NCBI GenBank assembly: GCA_030528845.1
Contig: JAUMYC010000109.1
Location: forward strand, 1-8,323
Length of the DNA: 8,323 bases
Direction of reading: 5' to 3'
Source of the DNA: Eubacteriales bacterium
GTDB taxonomy: Bacteria; Bacillota_A; Clostridia; Christensenellales; Aristaeellaceae
The notes beneath the pieces are model-generated. The model ran no database searches, was not told where the DNA came from, and saw only the letters and a program-made list of their open reading frames with translations. A program made the position numbers and the translations under genes. Below, in pieces: positions 1 to 7,128 of the stretch. Positions within the stretch are counted from its first letter, which is position 1. Every line of letters begins with the position of its first letter.

Positions 1-1425
1 CGCGTTTATCTGGGCAAGCTGTCCACGCTGGGCACAGTGGAGACCGCCCGTCAGGGCCGCGTGACCGTCTATGGAGATAACTCCTTCCTCATCCTGCTCT
101 ACGGCGTGCTGACCATCTTCTTCATCATCGCGTTTCTGTATACATGGTATGTCAATATCAAGCAGAACAAGCTCAGCGAGATGCTGCTGAAAAGCGGCAA
201 GAAGCTCAAGTCCGCCCGGGAAGATATCTCCTCCCTTCTGGACGAGCAGTTCCACAAGACGCTGCTGGCCCTGCCCACGCTGGGCGTGACGGTCTTCACC
301 ATTCTGCCGATCATCTTCATGATCCTCGTCGCCTTTACCAACTACGACAACCAGCATCAGCCTCCGGGCAAGCTCTTTACTTGGGTGGGCACGGAAAACT
401 TTGAGACCCTGCTCTCCAACCCGGAGACGCCCGTCAGCTTTGCCGTGACCAGCACCGACGAAAACGGAGCCATGCTCACCATCACGGCGAAAAACGGCGA
501 TATCCTCACCGCGATGACTGCGGATACACAGGCCGCGCAGGCCGCCGAAGAGCTGACCGCAGCCTCCTCCACGGACTTTACCCTCGTCGAGCAGGGGGAG
601 GATATCTATGAGATCGAGGTCTTCAACGCGGAAAACGAGAGCGTCAGCCTCTCCGTCACGGATCTCAAGACGGTAGAGACGCCCTCCTTCTCCTATACGT
701 TCAAGCAGGTGCTGCTCTGGACGCTCATCTGGGCATTCTTTGCCACCTTCCTGAACTACTTCCTCGGCATGCTCGTGGCCATCATGATCAACAAAAAGGG
801 CATCAAGCTCAAAAAGCTCTGGCGCACCATTCTGGTCATGACCATTGCCATCCCGCAGTTCATTTCGCTGCTCTACGTTTCCAAGATGTTCGCGGCGGAC
901 GGCCTTGTCAACGGCATGCTCATGAACTGGGGCTGGATCAGCGAACCGCTGCCCTTCTGGACGGATCCGACATGGGCGCGCGTGACGATCATCGGCATCA
1001 ACATCTGGATCGGCATCCCGTATCTGATGCTCATCGCCACCGGCATCCTCATGAACATCCCCGTGGATCTCTACGAATCCGCCCGCATCGACGGCGCGAA
1101 CGCGCTCCAGACTTACATGAAGATCACTCTGCCCTATATGCTCTTTGTCACAGGCCCCTATCTGCTGACCAGCTTTACGGGCAATATCAACAACTTCAAC
1201 GTCATCTTCCTGCTCTCGCAGGGCAAGCCGCTGGGCATGGATCTGGCCGGCAACGCAGGCACGACCGACCTGCTCATCACTTGGCTGTATAAGATGACCG
1301 TTACGGACAGCAACTACAAACTGGCAGCCGTTATGGGCATTTTGGTGTTCGTCGTTTGCGCGGTGATCAACCTGATCGTCTATAACGTCATCCCGTCTGT
1401 CAAGAATGAGGAGGATTTCCAGTAA
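1..1425 (+). CDS. malF: MalF-like maltose/maltodextrin ABC transporter permease (5' partial)
   Basis: One of two membrane permeases of a carbohydrate importer of the MalFGK2 class; it forms half the channel and contacts the binding protein outside and the ATPase inside. The frame is open from base 1, so the true start lies upstream; the GTG at 37 is internal and has no ribosome binding site. Visible segments: a TM helix (about nt 85-156), a charged cytoplasmic linker, a TM helix (259-339), an extracellular loop of about 118 residues (340-699) in the position of the MalF P2 loop, then at least five more TM helices. The EAA coupling loop reads ESARIDGAN at 1075-1101, in the right place to dock on the ATPase. 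The long N-terminus and the P2-type loop mark it as MalF rather than a generic sugar permease. It runs into malG with a 1-base overlap. Family assignment is secure; the exact sugar is inferred. Confidence 0.9.
   Translation, partial: RVYLGKLSTLGTVETARQGRVTVYGDNSFLILLYGVLTIFFIIAFLYTWYVNIKQNKLSEMLLKSGKKLKSAREDISSLLDEQFHKTLLALPTLGVTVFTILPIIFMILVAFTNYDNQHQPPGKLFTWVGTENFETLLSNPETPVSFAVTSTDENGAMLTITAKNGDILTAMTADTQAAQAAEELTAASSTDFTLVEQGEDIYEIEVFNAENESVSLSVTDLKTVETPSFSYTFKQVLLWTLIWAFFATFLNYFLGMLVAIMINKKGIKLKKLWRTILVMTIAIPQFISLLYVSKMFAADGLVNGMLMNWGWISEPLPFWTDPTWARVTIIGINIWIGIPYLMLIATGILMNIPVDLYESARIDGANALQTYMKITLPYMLFVTGPYLLTSFTGNINNFNVIFLLSQGKPLGMDLAGNAGTTDLLITWLYKMTVTDSNYKLAAVMGILVFVVCAVINLIVYNVIPSVKNEEDFQ
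1408..1414 (+). promoter_or_regulatory. Ribosome binding site of malG inside the end of malF
   Basis: GAGGAGG lies 10 nt before the malG ATG at 1425, within the last codons of malF. Together with the TAATG overlap of stop and start, this fixes the malG start and suggests translational coupling of the two permeases, which are needed in equal amounts. Confidence 0.85.
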
Positions 1426-2573
1426 TGGCAAAGAAGAACAACATTCCGGAAGTCGATATCGTTGTTGACGAGAAGGCCGGCGTGATCCGCGAGGTGCAGC
1501 CGCAGGAGCGTCTGCGCTCCAAGAAGGGGCATGAGCGCCGCGTGAATACGTCCATTTATGTGGTGCTGGTCGTGATGAGCGTGATCTGGCTGTGCCCGTT
1601 CATCTTCCTCGTGCTGCAGTCCTTCCGCGGCGAGAGCGGCGGCCAGGTGGCCTATGTCATCCCCAAGGAATGGACGCTGGAGAACTATCGCTTCCTCTTT
1701 GAAGGCGTGGCCTTCAGCCTCAAGGCGCTGGTGCAGGACGTGCCCTCTGTCATCCTGACCGTGCTGAGCAACGCGCTGGGCGTGTTTGGCATCGTGGCCA
1801 TCCTTCGCCGCAAGCCCAAGAACCCCTTCGACGAGAAGCCCAACAACATCAAGGGCGCGCTGCTGGTCTTCGGCGTGCTGCTGCTGATCAACGCCATGCG
1901 CTGCGTGGATTCGAGCAACTGCGACTTTGTGCGCTGGTTCCTCAACACGCTCACCATCGCGCTTTTCTGCGCCGTGATCCAGACGCTCATGGTGCTCAGC
2001 GTTTCCTACACGCTCAGCCGCATCCGCTTCAAGGGCCGCAAGCTGCTCATGAACGTGGTGCTGGTGCTGGGCATGTTCCCGGGCTTCCTCACGATGATCG
2101 TGCTGTACTTCCTGCTCAAGATGATGGGCCTGACGCAGGAGGGCGCCATCCCCGGCCTGATCCTCATCTCCTGCGCCTCCTCCGGCATGGGCTATTACAT
2201 CTCCAAGGGCTTCTTTGATACCATTCCGAAGTCTCTGGACGAATCCGCCCGCATCGACGGCGCGACCCGCTACCATGTGTTCCTCAAGATCATCATGCCG
2301 ATGGCCAAGCCCATCGTCATTTATACGATCCTGATGGCCTTCATGGGCCCCTGGGGCGATTATGTCTTCGCTTCCTATGTTGCCTTTGGCCATAAGGCCA
2401 GCTACAACGTGGCGGTCGGCCTGTATCGTTGGGTCAACACCAACGACTATCAGGGCTATTTTACCCGCTTCTGCGCGGGCGGCGTGCTGGTGGCCATCCC
2501 CATCACCGCGCTGTTCATGGCTCTGCAGAAGTACTATGTAGAAGGCGTCACCGGCGGCGCTGTGAAGGGTTAA
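1425..2573 (+). CDS. malG: MalG-like maltose/maltodextrin ABC transporter permease with an extra inserted segment
   Basis: Second channel-forming permease of the importer, partner of the upstream MalF. Features along the 382 residues: a charged cytoplasmic N-terminus (1-42), TM1 (about 43-66), the ENYRFLFEG segment (86-94) typical of MalG before TM2, the core permease helices from residue 169 on, the EAA loop DESARIDGA (272-280), and the conserved C-terminal ending GVTGGAVKG that is characteristic of MalG. Length is unusual: classic MalG proteins are about 280-300 residues. The excess comes from the N-terminus and from a segment at about 95-166, between ENYRFLFEG and the core, holding two additional hydrophobic stretches (about 106-127 and 144-158) separated by a basic/proline-rich linker ([14 protein letters not shown]). 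The start is fixed by a strong Shine-Dalgarno sequence and the stop/start overlap with malF. The substrate is inferred from family and operon order. Confidence 0.9.
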   Translation: MAKKNNIPEVDIVVDEKAGVIREVQPQERLRSKKGHERRVNTSIYVVLVVMSVIWLCPFIFLVLQSFRGESGGQVAYVIPKEWTLENYRFLFEGVAFSLKALVQDVPSVILTVLSNALGVFGIVAILRRKPKNPFDEKPNNIKGALLVFGVLLLINAMRCVDSSNCDFVRWFLNTLTIALFCAVIQTLMVLSVSYTLSRIRFKGRKLLMNVVLVLGMFPGFLTMIVLYFLLKMMGLTQEGAIPGLILISCASSGMGYYISKGFFDTIPKSLDESARIDGATRYHVFLKIIMPMAKPIVIYTILMAFMGPWGDYVFASYVAFGHKASYNVAVGLYRWVNTNDYQGYFTRFCAGGVLVAIPITALFMALQKYYVEGVTGGAVKG

Positions 2574-2578
2574 GGAGG
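2572..2578 (+). promoter_or_regulatory. Ribosome binding site of malK
   Basis: AAGGAGG overlaps the malG stop codon and lies 8 nt before the ATG at 2587. It fixes the start of the ATPase and ties it to the same transcript as the permeases, with 13 nt between the genes. Confidence 0.85.
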
Positions 2579-2586
2579 ACAAGCAA

Positions 2587-3711
<1,125 letters not shown>

Positions 3712-3720
3712 GCAGCATAA

Positions 3721-3750
3721 AAAAAGAAGCAGCCTGCGCTGCTTCTTTTT
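3721..3750. terminator. Bidirectional rho-independent terminator between malK and the GNAT gene
   Basis: A perfect 13-bp stem (3721-3733 with 3738-3750) closes a CTGC loop. The right arm runs into a T tract for plus-strand transcription. The left arm begins in a run of seven A (3719-3725) that gives a U tract on the opposite strand. The two flanking genes converge here, 9 nt after the malK stop and 3 nt after the GNAT stop, so one hairpin probably ends both. Confidence 0.9.
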
Positions 3751-3753
3751 TCG

Positions 3754-4230
3754 TTAGTTTGCCATGTCGGCGAGCTTGTCTCCCGTGAGGCGGTAGACCT
3801 TCCATTCGTCCATGGGGACCGCGCCCAGAGAGAGGTAGAAGTTGATGCTGGGCTTGTTCCAGTTCAGACAGGCCCACTCCATCCGGCCGCAGCCGCGTTC
3901 CACGGCGATCTGCGCGAGCTTGCGGAAGGTCGCCTTGCCGTGGCCCTTGCCGCGGTGCTCGGGCAGAATGAAAATGTCCTCCAGATAGAGCCCCGCGCGG
4001 CCGACGAAGGTGGAGAAGTTATGGAAGAACAGCGCGAAGCCGACCTCGCGTCCGTCCTCGAGCACAAAAATGACCTCGGCGCTTTTCTTTTCAAAGATCC
4101 ATTCGCGCAGCAGCTCTTCCGTCGCCACCACGTCGTCGATCATTTTTTCGTATTCTGCCAGAGCCTTGATGAACCGGAAGATCAAAGAGACGTCCTTTTC
4201 TTCGGCATATCGGAATTCCGTTTTCTGCAT
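3754..4230 (-). CDS. GNAT-family N-acetyltransferase, spermidine/spermine acetyltransferase (SSAT)-like
   Basis: Predicted cytoplasmic acetyl-CoA-dependent N-acetyltransferase of 158 residues. GNAT motif A is clear: LYLEDIFILP strand (81-90) followed by the acetyl-CoA pyrophosphate loop RGKGHGKA (93-100). Motif B has NKPSINFY with Tyr132, the usual general acid. Recalled by eye, the order of motifs (EYEKM near residue 27, LYLED, the R-G-x-G-x-G loop, WN-PSINFY, LGA) follows mammalian SSAT closely; Glu84 in LYLED would match the SSAT catalytic Glu and Tyr132 its Tyr. This suggests a polyamine, thialysine or other small amine as substrate, but specificity cannot be read from sequence. The start is supported by GAGGA 7 nt upstream (4238-4242). 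It is a single-gene unit with its own promoter, sharing the malK terminator. The family is certain, the substrate is not. Confidence 0.9.
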   Translation of the reverse strand: MQKTEFRYAEEKDVSLIFRFIKALAEYEKMIDDVVATEELLREWIFEKKSAEVIFVLEDGREVGFALFFHNFSTFVGRAGLYLEDIFILPEHRGKGHGKATFRKLAQIAVERGCGRMEWACLNWNKPSINFYLSLGAVPMDEWKVYRLTGDKLADMAN

Positions 4231-4254
4231 GTTCTCGTCCTCATCTCGTGTTGT

Positions 4255-4285
4255 AACAGGCCTGCAGCGCCGCTGCGAGCCTGTT
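4255..4285 (-). other. Stem-loop at the 5' end of the GNAT mRNA leader
   Basis: Outer arms of 7 bp (AACAGGC/GCCTGTT, 4255-4261 with 4279-4285) and an inner 5-bp stem (4264-4268 with 4272-4276) are separated by a two-pair internal position with one mismatch. A GGC loop closes the hairpin. It begins about where transcription should start and ends 24 nt before the ATG, clear of the ribosome binding site. No U tract follows it, so it is not a terminator. It may protect the mRNA 5' end. Confidence 0.5.
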
Positions 4286-4293
4286 CACATTCT

Positions 4294-4322
4294 ATTATAC
4301 ACAAATATGCACGGCAAGGAAA
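4294..4322 (-). promoter_or_regulatory. Promoter of the GNAT gene
   Basis: On the minus strand a perfect TATAAT -10 box lies at 4294-4299. A weak -35 (TTTCCT, 4317-4322) sits 17 nt upstream of it. The expected start of transcription is near 4287, giving a leader of about 57 nt. The -10 is convincing; the -35 is poor, so activation by a factor is possible. Confidence 0.6.
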
Positions 4323-4370
4323 GCACCTGCAGAGGCATTTTTGCGGCCTCTGGGAAGGAGGGGAAGCGCC

Positions 4371-4411
4371 GGGTAAAAAGAAAGAAGCAGTGAACCGACG
4401 CTCACTGCTTC
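4371..4411 (-). terminator. Terminator of the tRNA-Ser operon
   Basis: A perfect 10-bp stem (4384-4393 with 4402-4411) with an 8-nt loop is followed on the minus strand by the T-rich tract TTTCTTTTT (4375-4383). It starts 3 nt after the CCA end of tRNA-Ser(GCU), as expected for a stable-RNA operon. Confidence 0.85.
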
Positions 4412-4414
4412 CTC

Positions 4415-4506
4415 TGGCGGAGAAGGAGGGATTTGAACCCTCGCACCAGTTATCCCGGTCTACTCCCTTAGCAGGGGAGCCCCTTCGGCCACTTGGGTAC
4501 TTCTCC
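4415..4506 (-). tRNA. tRNA-Ser (anticodon GCU)
   Basis: Class II tRNA reading AGC/AGU serine codons. The acceptor stem pairs 4500-4506 (GGAGAAG on the RNA) with 4419-4425. The anticodon stem is GGGAG/CTCCC (4475-4479 with 4463-4467), with loop CTGCTAA and anticodon GCT at 4470-4472. A long variable arm and a GTTCAAAT T-loop complete the serine pattern. The discriminator is G, and CCA is encoded at 4415-4417. It is second in a two-gene unit, 9 nt downstream of tRNA-Ser(UGA). Confidence 0.96.
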
Positions 4507-4515
4507 ATGATTATA

Positions 4516-4604
4516 TGGCGGAGAGAGAGGGATTCGAACCCCCGGTGCCTTGCGACATCACTGGTTTTCAAGACCAGCGCCTTAAACCACTCGGCCATCT
4601 CTCC
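4516..4604 (-). tRNA. tRNA-Ser (anticodon UGA)
   Basis: Class II tRNA reading UCA and related serine codons. The acceptor stem GGAGAGA (4598-4604) pairs with 4520-4526. The anticodon stem CTGGT/ACCAG closes loop CTTGAAA, with anticodon TGA at 4568-4570. A long variable arm and a T-loop GTTCGAAT are present. The discriminator is G with encoded CCA at 4516-4518. It is first in the operon, about 12 nt after the predicted transcription start. Confidence 0.96.
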
Positions 4605-4623
4605 ATGCAAACCAGCGAATATT

Positions 4624-4652
4624 ATTATACCCGCTTTGGCTGCTCTTGTCAA
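4624..4652 (-). promoter_or_regulatory. Perfect-consensus promoter of the tRNA-Ser operon
   Basis: On the minus strand TTGACA (4647-4652) and TATAAT (4624-4629) are separated by exactly 17 nt, matching the vegetative sigma consensus at all twelve positions. It points at the two serine tRNA genes, with a start predicted near 4617. Confidence 0.9.
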
Positions 4653-4672
4653 TAGTTTTCTGCGCCGGAGGA

Positions 4673-4690
4673 AATAAAGTTTACTTTATT
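4673..4690. repeat. 18-bp AT-rich palindrome between divergent tRNA promoters
   Basis: Perfect inverted repeat AATAAAGT (4673-4680), spacer TT, ACTTTATT (4683-4690). It touches the -35 box of the tRNA-Leu promoter and lies 20 bp behind the -35 of the tRNA-Ser promoter. It could be an operator or an AT-rich UP-type element; nothing identifies a cognate protein. Confidence 0.5.
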
Positions 4691-4717
4691 GACTTCCGAA
4701 TGGGCGTATGTTAAAAT
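4689..4717 (+). promoter_or_regulatory. Promoter of tRNA-Leu
   Basis: TTGACT (4689-4694), 17 nt, TAAAAT (4712-4717), with an extended -10 TGT directly before the -10 box. Transcription should start near 4724, about 5 nt before the mature tRNA. A second TATAAT at 4717-4722 is too far from the -35 (22 nt) to be the preferred box. Confidence 0.75.
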
Positions 4718-4728
4718 ATAATGCACTT

Positions 4729-4812
4729 GCTGATGTGGTGGAACGGCAGACACCGGGGACTTAAAATCCCCTGCTTCAGGGCGTGCGGGTTCGAGTCCCG
4801 CCATCAGCACCA
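4729..4812 (+). tRNA. tRNA-Leu (anticodon UAA)
   Basis: Reads UUA/UUG leucine codons. The acceptor stem GCTGATG (4729-4735) pairs with CATCAGC (4802-4808), the discriminator is A, and CCA is encoded at 4810-4812. The anticodon stem GGGGA/TCCCC (4755-4759 with 4767-4771) closes loop CTTAAAA, with anticodon TAA at 4762-4764. A class II variable arm and the T-loop GTTCGAGT complete the leucine pattern. It is transcribed alone, away from the serine tRNA pair. Confidence 0.96.
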
Positions 4813-4819
4813 GAGAGAA

Positions 4820-4855
4820 AAAGAGCCGGGGCTTGTTTGCAAGCCCCGGCTCTTT
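4820..4855. terminator. Bidirectional terminator shared by tRNA-Leu and the secreted-protein gene
   Basis: A very stable 16-bp perfect stem (4820-4835 with 4840-4855) with a TTTG loop starts 7 nt after the tRNA-Leu CCA end. On the plus strand it is followed by TTTGGTTT. On the minus strand it is followed by TTTTT, which is the better tail, 12 nt after the stop of the large minus-strand gene. The two units converge on it. Confidence 0.88.
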
Positions 4856-4867
4856 GGTTTGGATGGA

Positions 4868-6928
4868 TCAGCCGTTATTCTGCTTCTCGTACATGATGTG
4901 CTGCATGTGGTGATACAGATCGTTCAGGATGGCCTGATTTTCCTCGCTGGCGTCGAGCAGGATCGCGTCGAGGTTGGTGTGCACGCTGTAGAGGATCTCG
5001 CGCTCGGCCTCATCATAGGTGGAGATGATCACGAGGCGGGCGACGACCCTGGCGCGGATGGCGGCCTTTTCGATGTAGTTGAGGGCGGGATAGACGCCGT
5101 AGACCTCGTCCAGGATGTCTTCGAGTTCGGCGATGACGGCCGGGTCGGTCTCCTTGCCCTTGAGTTCGATGTGGGCGATGCCTTCCTTGATCTTGTCATT
5201 GGAGACCTTCAGCTGCGCAAACTGCTCCGCGGTGAACATCTGGGAAGCCTCGTATTCTTCCACAAAGAGCCTGCAGATGAGCATCAGGGCGCTCTCGCTC
5301 AGGGAGCTGAGGTCGGCGAAGCGTCCTTCGGCGTTGTCGGAGAAGAAGATCTGGATGCCTTCCATGGCGGCTTCCTCGATGGAGCCTTCATGGGGAGCGA
5401 TGGCGGAGACGATATTCTGCAGGATGGGCTGGACGCTCTGCAGCATCGCTTCGTCGGCGAAGTTGAGGTAAGTGGCGATGATGTTGCTCATGAAGGTGAG
5501 GGTCTCGTACTCTTCCTCGGTGTAGTTGCCGATGAGGGTCAGAGCGTAGGTGATGCGCTGGACGTTATCTGCCAGCTTCTCTTCGGTCAGTTCAACGCCG
5601 GAGAGCAGCTCGACGATCATCTCTTCGATGACCTGCAGATGCTCTTCGGAGGGGTTGGACCAATCGACGCCGAGGGAATCAAAGCGCTCAAAGATGACTT
5701 CGGAGGTCGCGTTGTTCTCGCTCCAGGCCCAGCCGTAAGAGAGCACCTTGATGGCGATGACCTTGGCTTCGTCTTCGGTCATGTGATAGAGGGTGTCGAA
5801 GAGGTGTTCCTTATGATGCTCGCTGGTGTGAGCATAGAGGTTGTTCAGCTCCTCGGCGAGGGCGGCGTAGTCGCCGTTGCTCAGGGAAGCCTGCATGGAG
5901 GTGATGTGCTCTTCGATGTGCGCGAGGGTCTCTTCATCGGCGCATTCGAGCATATCGGTGAAGTTGTCCATCATGGAGCGCAGCACGTTGTGCTTGTCCT
6001 CCGCCATGGTGCTGTTCTTGACAACGGCCTGATACATGAAGTCCACAAACTTCTGATCCTGCTCTTCGGTCAGGCTGGCGAAGTTCTCGGTGATGTAGGA
6101 AGCGATGTAGGTCTTGATCTGAGCGGTCTCTTCTTCGGTCAGATTGGCCAGATCATAGCCTTCGGCCACCAGCTCCTGCTGTATGATCTTGAGGATGTCG
6201 GCGGAGGCTTCGGCCTCGTTCTCCGGCAGGGGGTTATTCTGGCGCGCATAGATGTAGAAATAGGAGTAGGCCAGATCGCTCGCGTCTTCGGGGTTGGCGA
6301 TGATGGCCTCGTTGAGCACGCTGGTGTAGGAAGCGATGTGGTTGTAGAGCTTCATCAGATCGTCGCGCACGTCATGCGGGGCGAAGGTCATCCGAGAGAG
6401 GGAGCTCATGATGCCGGCGTAGATGGTGTCGTACATTTCGGCGTCGGCGTTGGCATAGGTCTCATACATGCCCCTCTGCAGCACGGCGAGGACGTCGCGC
6501 TCTTCGGGCGTAAGATAGGAGCCCTGGACCAGGTTTTCAAGCATGGTGCTCTTCAGGCTGACCTTGGAGAGGACGCCGAAGGTTTCCATGGCGTCGATCT
6601 TTTCGTCGACCAGAGCGACCAGAGCTTCGCCTTCGCCGATATCGGTGTTCAGCGCTTCGTTGAAGAGAGCGACGCGCACCTCGGTCCACTCGGCGAGCTG
6701 CTCAGCGCTCATGGAAGTGAGCTCAATGTGCGCGCGGATGGCGGCATTGTAGAAAAATTCCATGGCGCCGGCGGACAGGTTCACAAAGTTGAAGTCAACG
6801 CCGGCTTCAGCCAGCAGGTTGGAGATGTAGTCCTGATGAGCGGCGGTGTCGCCCTGCTCGTTCTCGGCAAAGGCAACGCAGCTGAACATCATGATCAGGG
6901 AAAGAACCAGAGCAAGGATCCTTTTCAT
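4868..6928 (-). CDS. Large secreted, acidic, alpha-helical protein of unknown function
   Basis: I do not recognise this 686-residue protein. It starts with a clear Sec signal peptide: MKR, a hydrophobic core (residues 4-19) and an AFA cleavage site after residue 21. A lipobox at Cys17 (MFSC) is a poor match, so release by signal peptidase I is more likely. The mature part is rich in Glu, Asp, Ala and Leu, lacks further membrane segments, has only two cysteines (329 and 552), and reads as consecutive amphipathic helices throughout. Many helices begin with a Thr/Ser-x-Glu-Glu capping box (for example at 140, 264, 287, 384, 448, 470). There are no sortase, S-layer-homology or peptidoglycan-binding motifs and no catalytic signature. 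The start is fixed by GGAGG 9 nt upstream (6938-6942). It is a single-gene unit with its own promoter and terminator. An extracellular binding or scaffold role is a guess. Confidence 0.85.
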   Translation of the reverse strand: MKRILALVLSLIMMFSCVAFAENEQGDTAAHQDYISNLLAEAGVDFNFVNLSAGAMEFFYNAAIRAHIELTSMSAEQLAEWTEVRVALFNEALNTDIGEGEALVALVDEKIDAMETFGVLSKVSLKSTMLENLVQGSYLTPEERDVLAVLQRGMYETYANADAEMYDTIYAGIMSSLSRMTFAPHDVRDDLMKLYNHIASYTSVLNEAIIANPEDASDLAYSYFYIYARQNNPLPENEAEASADILKIIQQELVAEGYDLANLTEEETAQIKTYIASYITENFASLTEEQDQKFVDFMYQAVVKNSTMAEDKHNVLRSMMDNFTDMLECADEETLAHIEEHITSMQASLSNGDYAALAEELNNLYAHTSEHHKEHLFDTLYHMTEDEAKVIAIKVLSYGWAWSENNATSEVIFERFDSLGVDWSNPSEEHLQVIEEMIVELLSGVELTEEKLADNVQRITYALTLIGNYTEEEYETLTFMSNIIATYLNFADEAMLQSVQPILQNIVSAIAPHEGSIEEAAMEGIQIFFSDNAEGRFADLSSLSESALMLICRLFVEEYEASQMFTAEQFAQLKVSNDKIKEGIAHIELKGKETDPAVIAELEDILDEVYGVYPALNYIEKAAIRARVVARLVIISTYDEAEREILYSVHTNLDAILLDASEENQAILNDLYHHMQHIMYEKQNNG

Positions 6929-6937
6929 GTGTTAACG

Positions 6938-6942
6938 CCTCC
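6938..6942 (-). promoter_or_regulatory. Ribosome binding site of the secreted-protein gene
   Basis: On the minus strand GGAGG lies 9 nt before the ATG at 6928, which decides the start that opens the signal peptide. Confidence 0.8.
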
Positions 6943-7002
6943 GTTGATGAAGTGACGCTGAAGGTTTTAACTCGTATAAAAAACATTAGCGCCCATGTAA
7001 AA

Positions 7003-7031
7003 ATTATATTCCATTTGGCCGGGAAACGCAA
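7003..7031 (-). promoter_or_regulatory. Promoter of the secreted-protein gene
   Basis: A perfect TATAAT (7003-7008, minus strand) with TTGCGT (7026-7031) 17 nt upstream. The start would be near 6996, with a leader of about 68 nt. A second possible -10, TTATAC at 6974-6979, has no acceptable -35. Confidence 0.6.
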
Positions 7032-7128
7032 TTCCCGAGGCGTGTTAGTAGATGTAAATCTTTATCGAAGCAATATAGGACACAATATGGCGGAACATTC
7101 CTTCCGCGCGCGGGCTTGAGGCGCTTCG

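Noticed and set aside
37..1425. GTG at 37 as the true start of the MalF-like protein
   Set aside because: The frame stays open upstream to base 1, no ribosome binding site precedes the GTG, and the residues before it continue naturally into the protein. The gene is truncated by the window edge.
3940..4677. A 245-codon plus-strand open frame across the GNAT gene and both serine tRNAs
   Set aside because: It crosses two tRNA genes and a terminator on the other strand and has no start signals.
4415..4812. tRNA cluster as an integration site for a mobile element
   Set aside because: No integrase, no duplicated tRNA 3' end and no foreign-looking genes are visible in the flanks.
6866..6928. Lipoprotein signal in the secreted protein (Cys17)
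   Set aside because: The residues before the cysteine (MFS) do not fit the lipobox, and a good AFA signal peptidase I site follows at residue 21.
4721..6955. A 744-codon open frame on the plus strand, antisense to the secreted-protein gene and including the tRNA-Leu gene
   Set aside because: It runs through a tRNA and a terminator, has no ribosome binding site or signal peptide, and its His/Gly/Asp/Val-rich composition is what the complement of an acidic, GC-rich gene gives. The minus-strand frame has signal peptide, start signals and terminator.
7104..7113. CCGCGCGCGG palindrome
   Set aside because: Short and made only of alternating G and C in a GC-rich genome; likely chance.
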